Assembly: GCA_027335345.1 (NCBI GenBank)
Contig: DAHWOF010000025.1
Span: forward strand, 1-53,087
Direction: 5' to 3'
DNA: 53,087 nucleotides
Source: Granulicella sp.
GTDB lineage: Bacteria > Acidobacteriota > Terriglobia > Terriglobales > Acidobacteriaceae
Shown here: positions 17,841-26,034 of the stretch, piece by piece
Layout: every line of letters begins with the position of its first letter
Numbering within the stretch: position 1 is the first letter of the stretch
The notes under the pieces: model-generated
The model's input: only the letters and a program-made list of their open reading frames with translations
What the model was told of the DNA's origin: nothing
Database searches by the model: none
Program-made: the position numbers and the translations under genes

Positions 17841-19895
17841 TTAGGCAAGATGGAGCGCTGTGATGAGCATGTCAATGAGCTTGATGCCGAGGAACGGAGC
17901 GATGATGCCTCCCACGCCATAGACGATGAGGTTGCGCTGCAGCATGGCAGCCGCGGACATGGGACGGTATTTGACTCCGCGCAGAGCCAGCGGGATGAGC
18001 GCGACGATGATGATGGCGTTGAAGATGACCGCGGAGAGAATCGCCGACTGGGGATTGTTGAGGTGCATGATGTTGAGCTTGTTCATCACCGGAAAGACGC
18101 CGGCGAACAGGGCGGGGATGATGGCGAAGTACTTGGCGACGTCGTTGGCGATGGAGAACGTAGTGAGAGCGCCGCGGGTCATCAGGAGCTGTTTGCCGAT
18201 GCCGACGATCTCAATGAGCTTGGTGGGGTTGGAGTCGAGGTCCACCATGTTTCCGGCCTCTTTGGCGGCCTGAGTTCCAGAGTTCATGGCTACGCCTACA
18301 TCCGCCTGAGCCAGGGCCGGAGCGTCGTTGGTCCCATCTCCGGTCATGGCCACCAGCTTGCCTTCCGCCTGCTCGCGCTTGATTAGATCCATCTTGTCCT
18401 TGGGCTTGGCCTCGGCAAGAAAGTCATCCACGCCGGCCTCGCGAGCAATGGCGGCGGCGGTGAGGGGGTTGTCACCAGTGATCATGACCGTGCGGATACC
18501 CATGGCGCGGAGGTGGTCAAAGCGCTCCTTCATGCCGCCCTTGACGATGTCCTTGAGGTGAATCACTCCAAGGGCGCGGCCGTTTTCGGCCACTACCAGA
18601 GGAGTGCCTCCGGAGCGGGCGATGGATTCGACTGACTCGCGGACCTGGTCTGGGAGCCGGGAGCCATGCTCTACCAGGTAGGTGGAGATGGCATCGACAG
18701 AACCTTTGCGGATGCTGCGGCCGTCCACCTCGATACCAGACATGCGGGTAGTCGCGGAGAAAGGGATGAACTCGGCGTTCAGATGCGCCAACTCGCGGCC
18801 ACGCAGACCGAACTGTTGTTTGGCCAGGACGACGATGGAGCGGCCTTCGGGAGTCTCGTCGGCCAGTGAGGAGAGCTGTGCGGCGTCAGCGAGCTGGTTA
18901 CTCTCGGTGCCGGGTGCAGGAAGGAACTCGCAGGCTTCGCGGTTGCCGATGGTGATGGTGCCGGTCTTGTCGAGGAGCAGGGTGTTGCAGTCGCCGGCGG
19001 CCTCAACGGCGCGGCCTGACATCGCCAGCACGTTGTGCTGCACCAACCGGTCCATGCCGGCGATGCCGATGGCGGAGAGCAAGCCGCCAATGGTGGTGGG
19101 GATGAGGCAGATGAGCAGGGAGACCAGCACAAAGACGGTCTGCGGGGCGGCTGAGTAGATGGAGTACGGCTGGAGAGTCACCACGGCCAGAAGGAAGATG
19201 ATCGTGAGGCCGGCGAGCAGGATGTTGAGGGCGATCTCGTTGGGTGTCTTCTGGCGCTCGGCGCCTTCCACCAGGGCGATCATGCGGTCCAGGAAGGTCT
19301 CGCCGGGGTTGGAGGTGATGCGGACCTTGATCTCGTCAGAGAGGACGCGGGTGCCGCCGGTGACGGCCGATCGGTCGCCGCCGGCCTCACGGATGACGGG
19401 GGCGGATTCTCCGGTGATGGCGGACTCGTCGACGGAGGCGACGCCCTCGACGACCTCGCCGTCGCCGGGAATCATCTGGCCGGCGAGGACCCGGACCAGA
19501 TCTCCAGAGCGGAGTTGAGCGCTGGGAATCTCCTCGATCGAGCCGGACTTGGTGATCTTGTATGCGGTGGTCTCGGACTTGGCCCGGCGCAGCGTGTCGG
19601 CCTGGGCCTTGCCGCGGCCTTCCGCCATGGCCTCAGCGAAGTTGGCGAACAGTACGGTGAACCACAGCCAGAGGGTGATCTGGAGGTTGAAGAGGAATTG
19701 GCCCTTGCCGGTGAACAGATCAACAAGCAGGAGCACTGTGGTGAGGACGCTGCCAACTTCGACGACGAACATCACCGGGTTCCTCATCATGTGGCGGGGC
19801 GAGAGCTTGAGGAGAGCGTCTTTGGACGCCCGGCGGGTAATTGCCGGATCGAAGAGGGAACGGCGCTGGCCTTTGGCTTGAGTTGACGTGGACAT
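17841..19895 (-). CDS. kdpB: Potassium-transporting P-type ATPase subunit B
   Basis: The ATP-hydrolysing P-type ATPase subunit of the inner-membrane Kdp complex. At 684 residues it is full length (682 in E. coli). The phosphorylation motif is [10 protein letters not shown], the actuator motif is [15 protein letters not shown], and the hinge motif is [20 protein letters not shown]. The N-domain has the KdpB-type FSATTRMSG. All catalytic residues appear intact. It begins 23 bases after kdpA. Confidence 0.98.
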   Translation of the reverse strand: MSTSTQAKGQRRSLFDPAITRRASKDALLKLSPRHMMRNPVMFVVEVGSVLTTVLLLVDLFTGKGQFLFNLQITLWLWFTVLFANFAEAMAEGRGKAQADTLRRAKSETTAYKITKSGSIEEIPSAQLRSGDLVRVLAGQMIPGDGEVVEGVASVDESAITGESAPVIREAGGDRSAVTGGTRVLSDEIKVRITSNPGETFLDRMIALVEGAERQKTPNEIALNILLAGLTIIFLLAVVTLQPYSIYSAAPQTVFVLVSLLICLIPTTIGGLLSAIGIAGMDRLVQHNVLAMSGRAVEAAGDCNTLLLDKTGTITIGNREACEFLPAPGTESNQLADAAQLSSLADETPEGRSIVVLAKQQFGLRGRELAHLNAEFIPFSATTRMSGIEVDGRSIRKGSVDAISTYLVEHGSRLPDQVRESVESIARSGGTPLVVAENGRALGVIHLKDIVKGGMKERFDHLRAMGIRTVMITGDNPLTAAAIAREAGVDDFLAEAKPKDKMDLIKREQAEGKLVAMTGDGTNDAPALAQADVGVAMNSGTQAAKEAGNMVDLDSNPTKLIEIVGIGKQLLMTRGALTTFSIANDVAKYFAIIPALFAGVFPVMNKLNIMHLNNPQSAILSAVIFNAIIIVALIPLALRGVKYRPMSAAAMLQRNLIVYGVGGIIAPFLGIKLIDMLITALHLA

Positions 19896-19918
19896 GGTAT
19901 CTCCGAATTCAGATTCGC

Positions 19919-21697
19919 CTAGAAGGCGTGGCCGGCGTGCAGGAGCAGATGCTCCAGGATGGGGCCAAGAGAGAGCGCGGGAAAGAAGGTAAGCGCGCCG
20001 ACGATGATGATCACTGAGAGCAGAAGGACGGTGAAGGTCGGCGTGGTGACGGGGAAGGTTCCTGCGGTCTCCGGGGTGATTTTTTTGCCTGCAAGGTTCC
20101 CGGCGATGGCCAACATGGGAACGATCATCATGAAGCGGCCGAAGAACATGGTCACGGCGAGCGAGTAGTTGTACCAGTTAGTGTTGGCGTTGAGACCGGC
20201 AAAGGCGGAGCCGTTGTTGCCCGCGGCCGAGGCGTAGGCGTAGAGGATCTCAGAGAGACCATGAGGTCCGTGGTTGCTCAGAGAACTGAGGCCGAGGTTG
20301 GGCATAAGAAGAGAGACGGCAGAGAACCCAAGGATAACGAGCGGGAAGATTAGCAGGAACAGCATGGCCATCTTGACGTCGAACGCCTCGATCTTCTTGC
20401 CCAGGTACTCGGGAGTTCGGCCTACCATCAGGCCGGCGATAAAAACCGAGATGATGATGAAGACGATCATGCCGTAGAGGCCGGAGCCTACGCCGCCGAA
20501 GATGACCTCGCCGAGGAGAATGTTGACCATGGGAACGAGTCCGCCGAGAGGCATGAAGGAATCATGCGTGGAGTTGACAGCGCCGGTACTGCTATCGGTG
20601 GTGACGGTGGCAAAGAGCGCTGAGCCGGTGATCCCGAAGCGAACCTCTTTGCCCTCCATGTTGCCGCCGGACTGAAGCATGTAGGAGTTGCTCTGGTCAA
20701 CGTTGTGATAGAGGGGGTTGGGTTGAGATTCAGCCCAGTAGCAGGTGAAGACGCCTAAAAACCAGAGGATGGTCATGCAGGCGAGCACGGCCCAGCCGTG
20801 TTTGGGTGAGCCGACCATCTTGCCGAGGGTGACAACCAGACCGGCAGGGATGAGGAACATCGAGAGCATCTCCAAGAAGTTGGTCAGTGGAGTGGGGTTC
20901 TCGAAGGGATGCGCGCTGTTGGCGTTGAAAAAACCACCGCCGTTGGTGCCGAGTTCCTTGATGGACTCCTGGGAGGCTGTGGGGCCCTGCGCGATGGTCT
21001 GCGTGGTAACTGTGCTGGTGGTTGTTTTGCCGTCGGCTCCGGTGGATGTGACCGTCATTGGCTGGACGAGGGTAGCCATGGTGTAGGGCTTGAGGTTATC
21101 GATGACTCCCTGGGAGGTGTACACCAAGGCCAGAACGATGGAGAGAGGCAGAAGGATCCAGAGAGTTGCGCGGGTCAGGTCAACCCAGAAGTTGCCCAGA
21201 GTCTTCATCTCGCGCCGGGCGATGCCGCGGATGAAGGCAATGGCAAGGGCGATGCCGGTGGCGGCGGACCAGAAGTTATGCGTGGCGAGTCCAAGCATCT
21301 GAGTGAGATAGCTCATGGTGGACTCTGGAGTGTAAGCCTGCCAGTTGGTGTTGGTGGAGAAGGAGACGGCGGTGTTGAGGGCGAGCGCCGGCGCTACTCC
21401 GGGTAGGTGCTGCGGGTTGAAGGGGAGGTAGAACTGAAGACGCTGGATGACGTAGGTGAGCACCATCGTGGCCGCCGTGAAGACGAGCATGGCGATGCAG
21501 TACCCGATCCAACTCATCTCTTCGCTGGGGTTGACGCCGGTGAAGCGGTAGAGAAGCCGCTCGCAGGGGACGAGAACAGGATCAAGCCAGGTGCGGCGGC
21601 CCTCAAAGACACGAGCCATGTAAAGGCCCATGGGCTTGGCGAGCAGCAAGGTAAGGGTGATGAACAGGGTAATTTGAAGCCAGCCGTTGAGCGACAT
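19919..21697 (-). CDS. kdpA: Potassium-transporting ATPase subunit A
   Basis: The K+-selective, channel-like subunit of KdpFABC. The 592-residue membrane protein has the four pore-loop repeats of the superfamily. Recognisable selectivity-filter regions are [13 protein letters not shown] and [34 protein letters not shown] is another filter region, and [19 protein letters not shown] is a conserved loop. The start codon overlaps the kdpF stop by one base, which suggests coupled translation. It is slightly longer than the E. coli protein (557) because of a loop near residues 200-225. Confidence 0.98.
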   Translation of the reverse strand: MSLNGWLQITLFITLTLLLAKPMGLYMARVFEGRRTWLDPVLVPCERLLYRFTGVNPSEEMSWIGYCIAMLVFTAATMVLTYVIQRLQFYLPFNPQHLPGVAPALALNTAVSFSTNTNWQAYTPESTMSYLTQMLGLATHNFWSAATGIALAIAFIRGIARREMKTLGNFWVDLTRATLWILLPLSIVLALVYTSQGVIDNLKPYTMATLVQPMTVTSTGADGKTTTSTVTTQTIAQGPTASQESIKELGTNGGGFFNANSAHPFENPTPLTNFLEMLSMFLIPAGLVVTLGKMVGSPKHGWAVLACMTILWFLGVFTCYWAESQPNPLYHNVDQSNSYMLQSGGNMEGKEVRFGITGSALFATVTTDSSTGAVNSTHDSFMPLGGLVPMVNILLGEVIFGGVGSGLYGMIVFIIISVFIAGLMVGRTPEYLGKKIEAFDVKMAMLFLLIFPLVILGFSAVSLLMPNLGLSSLSNHGPHGLSEILYAYASAAGNNGSAFAGLNANTNWYNYSLAVTMFFGRFMMIVPMLAIAGNLAGKKITPETAGTFPVTTPTFTVLLLSVIIIVGALTFFPALSLGPILEHLLLHAGHAF

Positions 21698-21783
21698 TAG
21701 AACTTCTCCGGACGCAGGAGTGCGTAAACGAGATAAGCGAGCAACAGAGCGCTGATGAGCAGGAGAATGACGTCTTCCATCAT
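21697..21783 (-). CDS. kdpF: Potassium-transporting ATPase subunit F (28 residues)
   Basis: A 28-residue single-helix peptide ending in AYLVYALLRPEKF, the hallmark of KdpF, which stabilises the Kdp complex. It is too short for usual gene callers. The start ATGATG overlaps the stop of the upstream 32-codon ORF by four bases (ATGA), AGGAGG precedes it, and its stop overlaps the kdpA start. The second ATG (21780) is an alternative start. Confidence 0.93.
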   Translation of the reverse strand: MMEDVILLLISALLLAYLVYALLRPEKF

Positions 21784-21878
21784 CGCTTGCCTCCTCTCAG
21801 ATGTTCACAGCCGTGGATGTAGAGAATGGATAGGGGAAAGAGGATGGCGAGGGTGATCAGTGCAACGAGATCGGCCAT
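21780..21878 (-). CDS. Small membrane peptide upstream of kdpF (32 residues)
   Basis: A 32-codon ORF encodes MADLVALITLAILFPLSILY followed by a short polar tail (IHGCEHLRGGKR). It consists of one predicted membrane helix and a Cys/basic end. CGGAG sits seven bases before the ATG, and the stop overlaps the kdpF start by four bases, so it is part of the kdp operon. From memory, similar short ORFs precede kdpF in other bacteria, but I know of no assigned function. A role as an additional Kdp subunit or regulator is only an inference. Confidence 0.78.
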   Translation of the reverse strand: MADLVALITLAILFPLSILYIHGCEHLRGGKR

Positions 21879-22162
21879 GGGTTTGCTCCGTTAGCGGATG
21901 ATTCGGCTGAGAACTTGACAAGGATGTAGGGCGAACTGCTGCCAATTAAGATTGAGACGAGTACACAGGAGGGCTGAGAGGCTGCGTCGCGATCCAGCTT
22001 GCCAACCGCGCAAGAGCCGGACAATCGGATGTTCGAGGTGTCTCGACCCGGGCTGACGGCCGATGGGGCATTGCGCGCAGCGGAATGGGTGGCGATCGCT
22101 TTCATTCCAACCTCGATTGTTATTTGAAGGTTATAGGGCGTAGGAAGTCTATAGGGAAGTCG
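21879..22162 (-). promoter_or_regulatory. Leader/promoter region of the kdp structural genes
   Basis: A 284-base gap lies between the kdpE stop and the small kdp ORF. Near its upstream edge, on the minus strand, GACTTCC occurs twice 12 bases apart with CTATA between (22143-22161 on the plus strand). TATAGGG also occurs twice 18 bases apart (22132 and 22150). Tandem repeats of this kind suit an OmpR-family regulator such as KdpE, but no binding consensus for this lineage is known to me. No riboswitch was recognised in the remaining leader. Confidence 0.35.
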
Positions 22163-22849
22163 TTAAGAACTTGTAAGTTCAGAACGCAGCCGATAGCCCA
22201 CCCAAGGTTCGCTTGTGATGAATCGGGAGCTGTCGGCGGGGTCCAGCTTTTTGCGTAGTTGGGCGATGAGAACACGAAGATATTCGGGTTGATCTTCGCC
22301 GGCGGGTCCCCAGATCTGGCGCAGGAGATACTTGTGGGCGAGGACGCGGTTGGGGTTATTGGCAAAAAGAAGAAGGAGATCGAACTCCTTGGGGGTCAGG
22401 TGAATTTCAACCTCGCCGACGCGGACGACTCGGGCAGCGGAGTCGATGAAAAGGCAGCCAACGGTGAGCTGCGCAGGGGGCGGGTCGGTTTGGTCGATTT
22501 TGCGCAGATTGGCCCGGACGCGGGCCAGAAGCTCGGGCATGCTGAAGGGTTTGGTGACGTAATCGTCTGCGCCCTCGTCGAGGGCGTTGATTTTCATGGT
22601 CTCCTGTTCGCGGACGGAAAGGACGATGATGGGGGTCTCGGCAATGCGGCGGATGGCTCGGGTGAGTTCGATTCCGCCCATCTCCGGCATGCCGAGATCG
22701 GTGATGATCAGATCGGGGGACTGGTTGCGGAAAAGGTCAAAGGCCTGCATGCCGTTATTGGCAACGAGTACCTCATAGCCGCAGCTCTGCAGAGAGGTAC
22801 GTAGCACACGGGTAATTTGTCGTTCATCGTCCACTACAAGGATGCGCAT
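22163..22849 (-). CDS. kdpE: Response regulator KdpE (OmpR family)
   Basis: A 228-residue two-component regulator expected to activate the kdp genes when K+ is scarce. The receiver has VDDERQ (acidic pocket), the phospho-acceptor Asp in DLIITDLGMPEMGG (Asp51), and Lys in DYVTKPFSMPELLAR. The winged-helix domain follows (VEIHLTPKEFDLLLLFANNP, then WGPAGEDQPEYLRVLIAQLRKK, ending PWVGYRL). All key residues are intact. It lies 74 bases downstream of the KdpD N-terminal gene on the same strand and upstream of the kdp structural genes. Confidence 0.95.
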   Translation of the reverse strand: MRILVVDDERQITRVLRTSLQSCGYEVLVANNGMQAFDLFRNQSPDLIITDLGMPEMGGIELTRAIRRIAETPIIVLSVREQETMKINALDEGADDYVTKPFSMPELLARVRANLRKIDQTDPPPAQLTVGCLFIDSAARVVRVGEVEIHLTPKEFDLLLLFANNPNRVLAHKYLLRQIWGPAGEDQPEYLRVLIAQLRKKLDPADSSRFITSEPWVGYRLRSELTSS

Positions 22850-22873
22850 GGGGCAGGTCCTGGGCGCTCTGTT

Positions 22874-22891
22874 TGGGCCAGGTTTGGCCCA
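22874..22891 (-). repeat. Hairpin between kdpD N-terminal gene and kdpE
   Basis: Perfect 7-base arms (TGGGCCA and TGGCCCA) surround a 4-base loop in the 74-base gap, 25 bases before the kdpE start. It could act as a processing or attenuation hairpin separating the two genes; no T run follows. Confidence 0.4.
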
Positions 22892-22903
22892 GGAATCGCC
22901 TAG

Positions 22904-22939
22904 TTCTCATGGATGTCCAGGTTCTAATGGATCTCCTGG
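22904..22939 (-). repeat. 18-base tandem repeat at the 3' end of the kdpD N-terminal gene
   Basis: Positions 22904-22921 and 22922-22939 are identical at 15 of 18 bases and directly adjacent. The copy inside the gene contains the TAG stop; the other lies just past it in the same phase and ends at a second TAG. Confidence 0.6.
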
Positions 22940-24075
22940 TTGATGATGTGTAGGTCGACGTGCGGGGCTTCCGAAAGGAAACGCTGGATGGCCAGGAAGT
23001 AGAGGTACTTGCGCAGGCCGTGGAGAGCCGAACGGCCGAACATGGCCTGGGTGATGCGGTGCTCGGTGATGAACGCAGCGGTAGCGGAGGCGATGTGCTT
23101 GCCCGGAGCAAGATGGATGATGTGGGCGCCCAGGTTCTCCGCGAACTTGATGCTGGCCTCCAGGTTGCGCTTGCAGTCGGCGGACTCATCCTTCTCGGAC
23201 TGCACGTGGAGGACGTAGAGTTCGCCCCCCAAGCCCTCGGCCAGCCGGGCGCCGCGGGCGATCAGGTCGCGGGCCTGAGGACGGGAGCTGATGCAGACGG
23301 CCACCTTTTCCGAAACCGACCAGTGCGGGCCAAGCTGCTTGCGTTTGACGTAGTTGTCCAGGGTTCGGTCGACGGCGCGGGTGACACGATGGAGCGCCAT
23401 TTCTCGCAAGGCGATCAGGTTGCCCCGACGGAAGAAGTTGGCAAGAGCGCGCTCGGCGCGGTCGACCGGATAGATGTCGCCCCGCTTCATGCGCGTGACC
23501 AGCGCCTCGGGGGTGAGGTCGGAGATGACGATCTCATCGGCTCGGTCAAGAACCCAGTCTGGGACTGTCTCACGGACGGGAATTCCGGTGAGGCTCTGGA
23601 CGCGGGGGGTGAGGCTTTCAATATGCTGCACGTTGATGGTGCTGAGGACGTCGATGTTGGCTTCCAGAATGAGGAAGACATCCTCATACCGCTTGGCGTT
23701 GCGGCTGCCCACGATGTTGGTGTGGGCGAGCTCATCAATGAGCACGACTTGGGGACTGCGAGCGATGATGGCGTCAACGTCCATTTCCTGGAAGAGGGTG
23801 CCCTTGTAGTCGATCTCACGGGTGGGTACGTGCTCCAGCCGGGCGGCCAGTTCGGCGGTAACCTTACGCCCGTGCGATTCAACGACCCCGATCACGACAT
23901 CTTCACCGCGCTGGCGGCGGCGAATGCCTTCGCTGAGCATACTGAACGTTTTGCCCACGCCGGGGGCGTAGCCCAGGAAGACCTTGAAGCGGCCGCGAGT
24001 CTTTTCCGGCTCGGCTGCAATCAACCAATCTTCGGGAGTTTTGCGGGGTGTAGAGTCGGCCTGCAAATTATACAA
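22924..24075 (-). CDS. kdpD: KdpD N-terminal half (KdpD ATP-binding domain plus USP domain), without kinase
   Basis: A 383-residue protein equal to the cytoplasmic N-terminal part of the KdpD sensor. The KdpD domain has Walker A GYAPGVGKT (35-43), GIVESHGRKVTAELAARL-type sequence (here GVVESHGRK), and Walker B VVLIDELAHTN. A universal-stress-protein domain starts near residue 250 (VAVCISSRPQARDLIARGAR). It stops where E. coli KdpD enters its four membrane helices; those parts are in the divergent gene at 24083. The start is TTG at 24075 (AAGGAG one base away) or TTG at 24066 (better spaced); no ATG fits. The protein may bind ATP or c-di-AMP and modulate the separate kinase. It is not truncated by mutation: the stop sits in a neat 18-base tandem repeat (22904-22939). 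Confidence 0.9.
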   Translation of the reverse strand: MYNLQADSTPRKTPEDWLIAAEPEKTRGRFKVFLGYAPGVGKTFSMLSEGIRRRQRGEDVVIGVVESHGRKVTAELAARLEHVPTREIDYKGTLFQEMDVDAIIARSPQVVLIDELAHTNIVGSRNAKRYEDVFLILEANIDVLSTINVQHIESLTPRVQSLTGIPVRETVPDWVLDRADEIVISDLTPEALVTRMKRGDIYPVDRAERALANFFRRGNLIALREMALHRVTRAVDRTLDNYVKRKQLGPHWSVSEKVAVCISSRPQARDLIARGARLAEGLGGELYVLHVQSEKDESADCKRNLEASIKFAENLGAHIIHLAPGKHIASATAAFITEHRITQAMFGRSALHGLRKYLYFLAIQRFLSEAPHVDLHIINQEIH

Positions 24076-24082
24076 TCTCCTT

Positions 24083-25528
24083 GTGAGTGCTCAACGCTTG
24101 GTGGAAGTATTCCGATGGTCGGCCGCAGCAGTCATGCTGACGGGAATTGTAGCTGTATTTCATCTCTGGGTACACCTCAACTCGACCACGGTGGCTTTGA
24201 CGCTGCTATTGCTGGTCTTATTTCTTGCCGCGAGATGGGGCTTGCGCTATGCCTTGGCCACGTCCATCGCAGCCACCGTGGCCTATAATTACTATTTTCT
24301 GCGAAAACTTGAGCGAATTGCTATCAACGATCCTCAGGTTTGGTTAAATATCTTCGCCTTTTTGACGGTTGCCGTGGTGGGTAGCCGCCTATCAGAGCGG
24401 GTACGGAAGGAGGGCGCCGATGCGCGCCGCCGGCAGGCAGAGCTGGAGGTGCTGTACGGCTTGAGCCGGCAGCTTCTCCAGACGGAGAACCTGCCTAGCC
24501 TGCTCAACGCCATCAGTCCTGCAATTATGCTGGTGACGCGGGCCGACGCTGTCATGTTGTACCTGCTGGAGGGAGATCGGCGGTATCTGGCCGGCGACGG
24601 ATCCGGGATTCCACTGGACGATATTGCCCTGCGGCAACTTGCAGAGACGCTGCCTGCTCCCGAGACAACGGTCTCCAACCAGGCGCGGATTCCGCTGCGC
24701 GTGGGCGTTAGGCCGCGGGGACTGCTTCTGATCAATGGGGTGAACCTGTCGGTGGAGACGCTGGAGGCTATTTCGGGATTGATCTCGGCATCCATTGACC
24801 GAGCGCAAGCGCTGGAGGACCTGACTCGAGGGGAGGCTTCCAAAGAGAGCGAACGGCTCCGGTCGTTGATGATTGATTCGATCACTCACGAACTGCGCAC
24901 GCCGCTGACGGCCATCAAGGCTGCCGCCTCGACCCTGCTGCTGCCCAAACCGCTGGATGAAGCGGAGCGGCGGGAGCTGCTGACGGTGATCAACGAGGAG
25001 AGCGACCGCCTGAATCAGCTCGTCTCCGAGGCGGTGGAGATGGCGCAACTGGATACCCAGGAGGTCCACATGACCTTCGCTGCGGCGTCCATTCGAACCC
25101 TGGTGGAGAAGGCGTTGACTTACTGTTCCAGTCTTCTGGACGATCACGAAGTGAAGCTGGACCTGCCCGATCTGCCGCCCGTGAAGGCGGACGCCGATTA
25201 CATCACCAAGGTGCTGACAAACCTGATCGAGAATGCGGCGAAGTACTCGCCGGCGGGAACGCCGATTCGCATCTCGGCGGAGCGGAAGGACGGCATGGTC
25301 AGTGTGAGCGTGGCCGATCGCGGCATGGGAATCGATCTCTCCGAGCAGAGCCTGATCTTCGAACGGTTCTACCGGGCCAACGTTCCCAGCCAGCAAAGCT
25401 GGGGGACTGGTATGGGGCTGGCCATCAGCAGGGCCATTATTGAGGCGCACCATGGGGTTCTGTCCTTGACCAGCCAACTGGGCGAGGGCTCGGTGTTCAG
25501 CTTTACGCTGCCGGTGTTTGAGGGCTAA
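24083..25528 (+). CDS. Sensor histidine kinase equal to the C-terminal half of KdpD
   Basis: A membrane sensor kinase of about 481 residues, divergent from the KdpD N-terminal gene. It starts with a DUF4118-type four-helix membrane domain (VMLTGIVAVFHLWVHLNSTT, TVAYNYYFLRKLERIAINDP). A GAF-like region follows (LLNAISPAIMLVTRADAVML). The HisKA phospho-acceptor site is DSITHELRTPLTAIKAAAST, and the HATPase has N box LTNLIENAAKYSPAG, G1 DRGMGIDL and G2 GTGMGLAI. This order matches E. coli KdpD after its USP domain, so the natural partner is KdpE. The start is uncertain. GTG 24083 is first clear of the divergent gene; TACAAT lies six bases ahead of it, so a leaderless transcript is possible. ATG 24134 would cut the first helix. 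Confidence 0.9.
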   Translation: MSAQRLVEVFRWSAAAVMLTGIVAVFHLWVHLNSTTVALTLLLLVLFLAARWGLRYALATSIAATVAYNYYFLRKLERIAINDPQVWLNIFAFLTVAVVGSRLSERVRKEGADARRRQAELEVLYGLSRQLLQTENLPSLLNAISPAIMLVTRADAVMLYLLEGDRRYLAGDGSGIPLDDIALRQLAETLPAPETTVSNQARIPLRVGVRPRGLLLINGVNLSVETLEAISGLISASIDRAQALEDLTRGEASKESERLRSLMIDSITHELRTPLTAIKAAASTLLLPKPLDEAERRELLTVINEESDRLNQLVSEAVEMAQLDTQEVHMTFAAASIRTLVEKALTYCSSLLDDHEVKLDLPDLPPVKADADYITKVLTNLIENAAKYSPAGTPIRISAERKDGMVSVSVADRGMGIDLSEQSLIFERFYRANVPSQQSWGTGMGLAISRAIIEAHHGVLSLTSQLGEGSVFSFTLPVFEG

Positions 25529-26034
25529 GGCTTCTTCTGCGCAGGCGTCATCCGCTGCCTTACCGTTGATGGTCATCTCCCCCCCCAACCCAAGAGTTCG
25601 CGAATGTCTTGCCTGATGGCGGTGGACGCAGCGGGTCTGTGGCAGAGTTGTCTGCAAGGGGCATGAAGACGTCACAAGAAGCCTCGTTCGGCAGACTCAT
25701 CCACACAGAAGGATCTGTAGACAGTGCTCGCAGTGATGCAGCGCGCTGAGGACAATCGTTGACCGTCACTGCGCTACGCGAAGGTCGTTTGCGCAGAGAC
25801 GCCTGTCGATGTAGATAGATCGATCTGTGCCTCCGCCGACCGATGGATGCTAATTTCATCCCTCTTTCTGAAGACGGAAACGTTGTCCAGACCTACTCTT
25901 ACCCAGTAATTCTTGTCCTGCCGATATCGATGTTCAAACAATCATTCTGTGCGGTGAGCTAGAGGAGGAGCTGTCTTCTTGCTTGCCACATGACTTGTCC
26001 GCGCGGTCAAGACTGACTCGCGCAAGGAGATAGC
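25529..26034. other. Intergenic region before the first Oar-like receptor
   Basis: This 506-base stretch contains no convincing gene on either strand. It ends with a palindromic element at 25994-26011 and a ribosome-binding site AAGGAG for the receptor gene. It would contain the receptor promoter, which I could not assign. Confidence 0.5.
25994..26011 (+). promoter_or_regulatory. Palindrome 23 bases upstream of the Oar-like receptor start
   Basis: CTTGtCCGCGCGGtCAAG is an 18-base palindrome with one mismatched pair. Its position just before the ribosome-binding site allows either an operator or an mRNA hairpin. A site of this quality is expected a few times by chance in a window this size. 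Confidence 0.3.

Noticed and set aside
21857-22105. An 82-codon minus-strand ORF in the kdp leader
   Set aside because: It overlaps the better-supported 32-codon ORF in another frame and lacks a ribosome-binding site.
21879-22162. Possible c-di-AMP (ydaO-type) riboswitch ahead of the kdp structural genes
   Set aside because: I compared it with the motif as remembered and found none of the conserved core; a covariance-model scan would decide.
22960-24288. A 442-codon open frame on the plus strand opposite the KdpD N-terminal gene
   Set aside because: It is a GC-rich antisense shadow; the opposite strand has the clear KdpD and USP motifs, and this translation has no recognisable domain.
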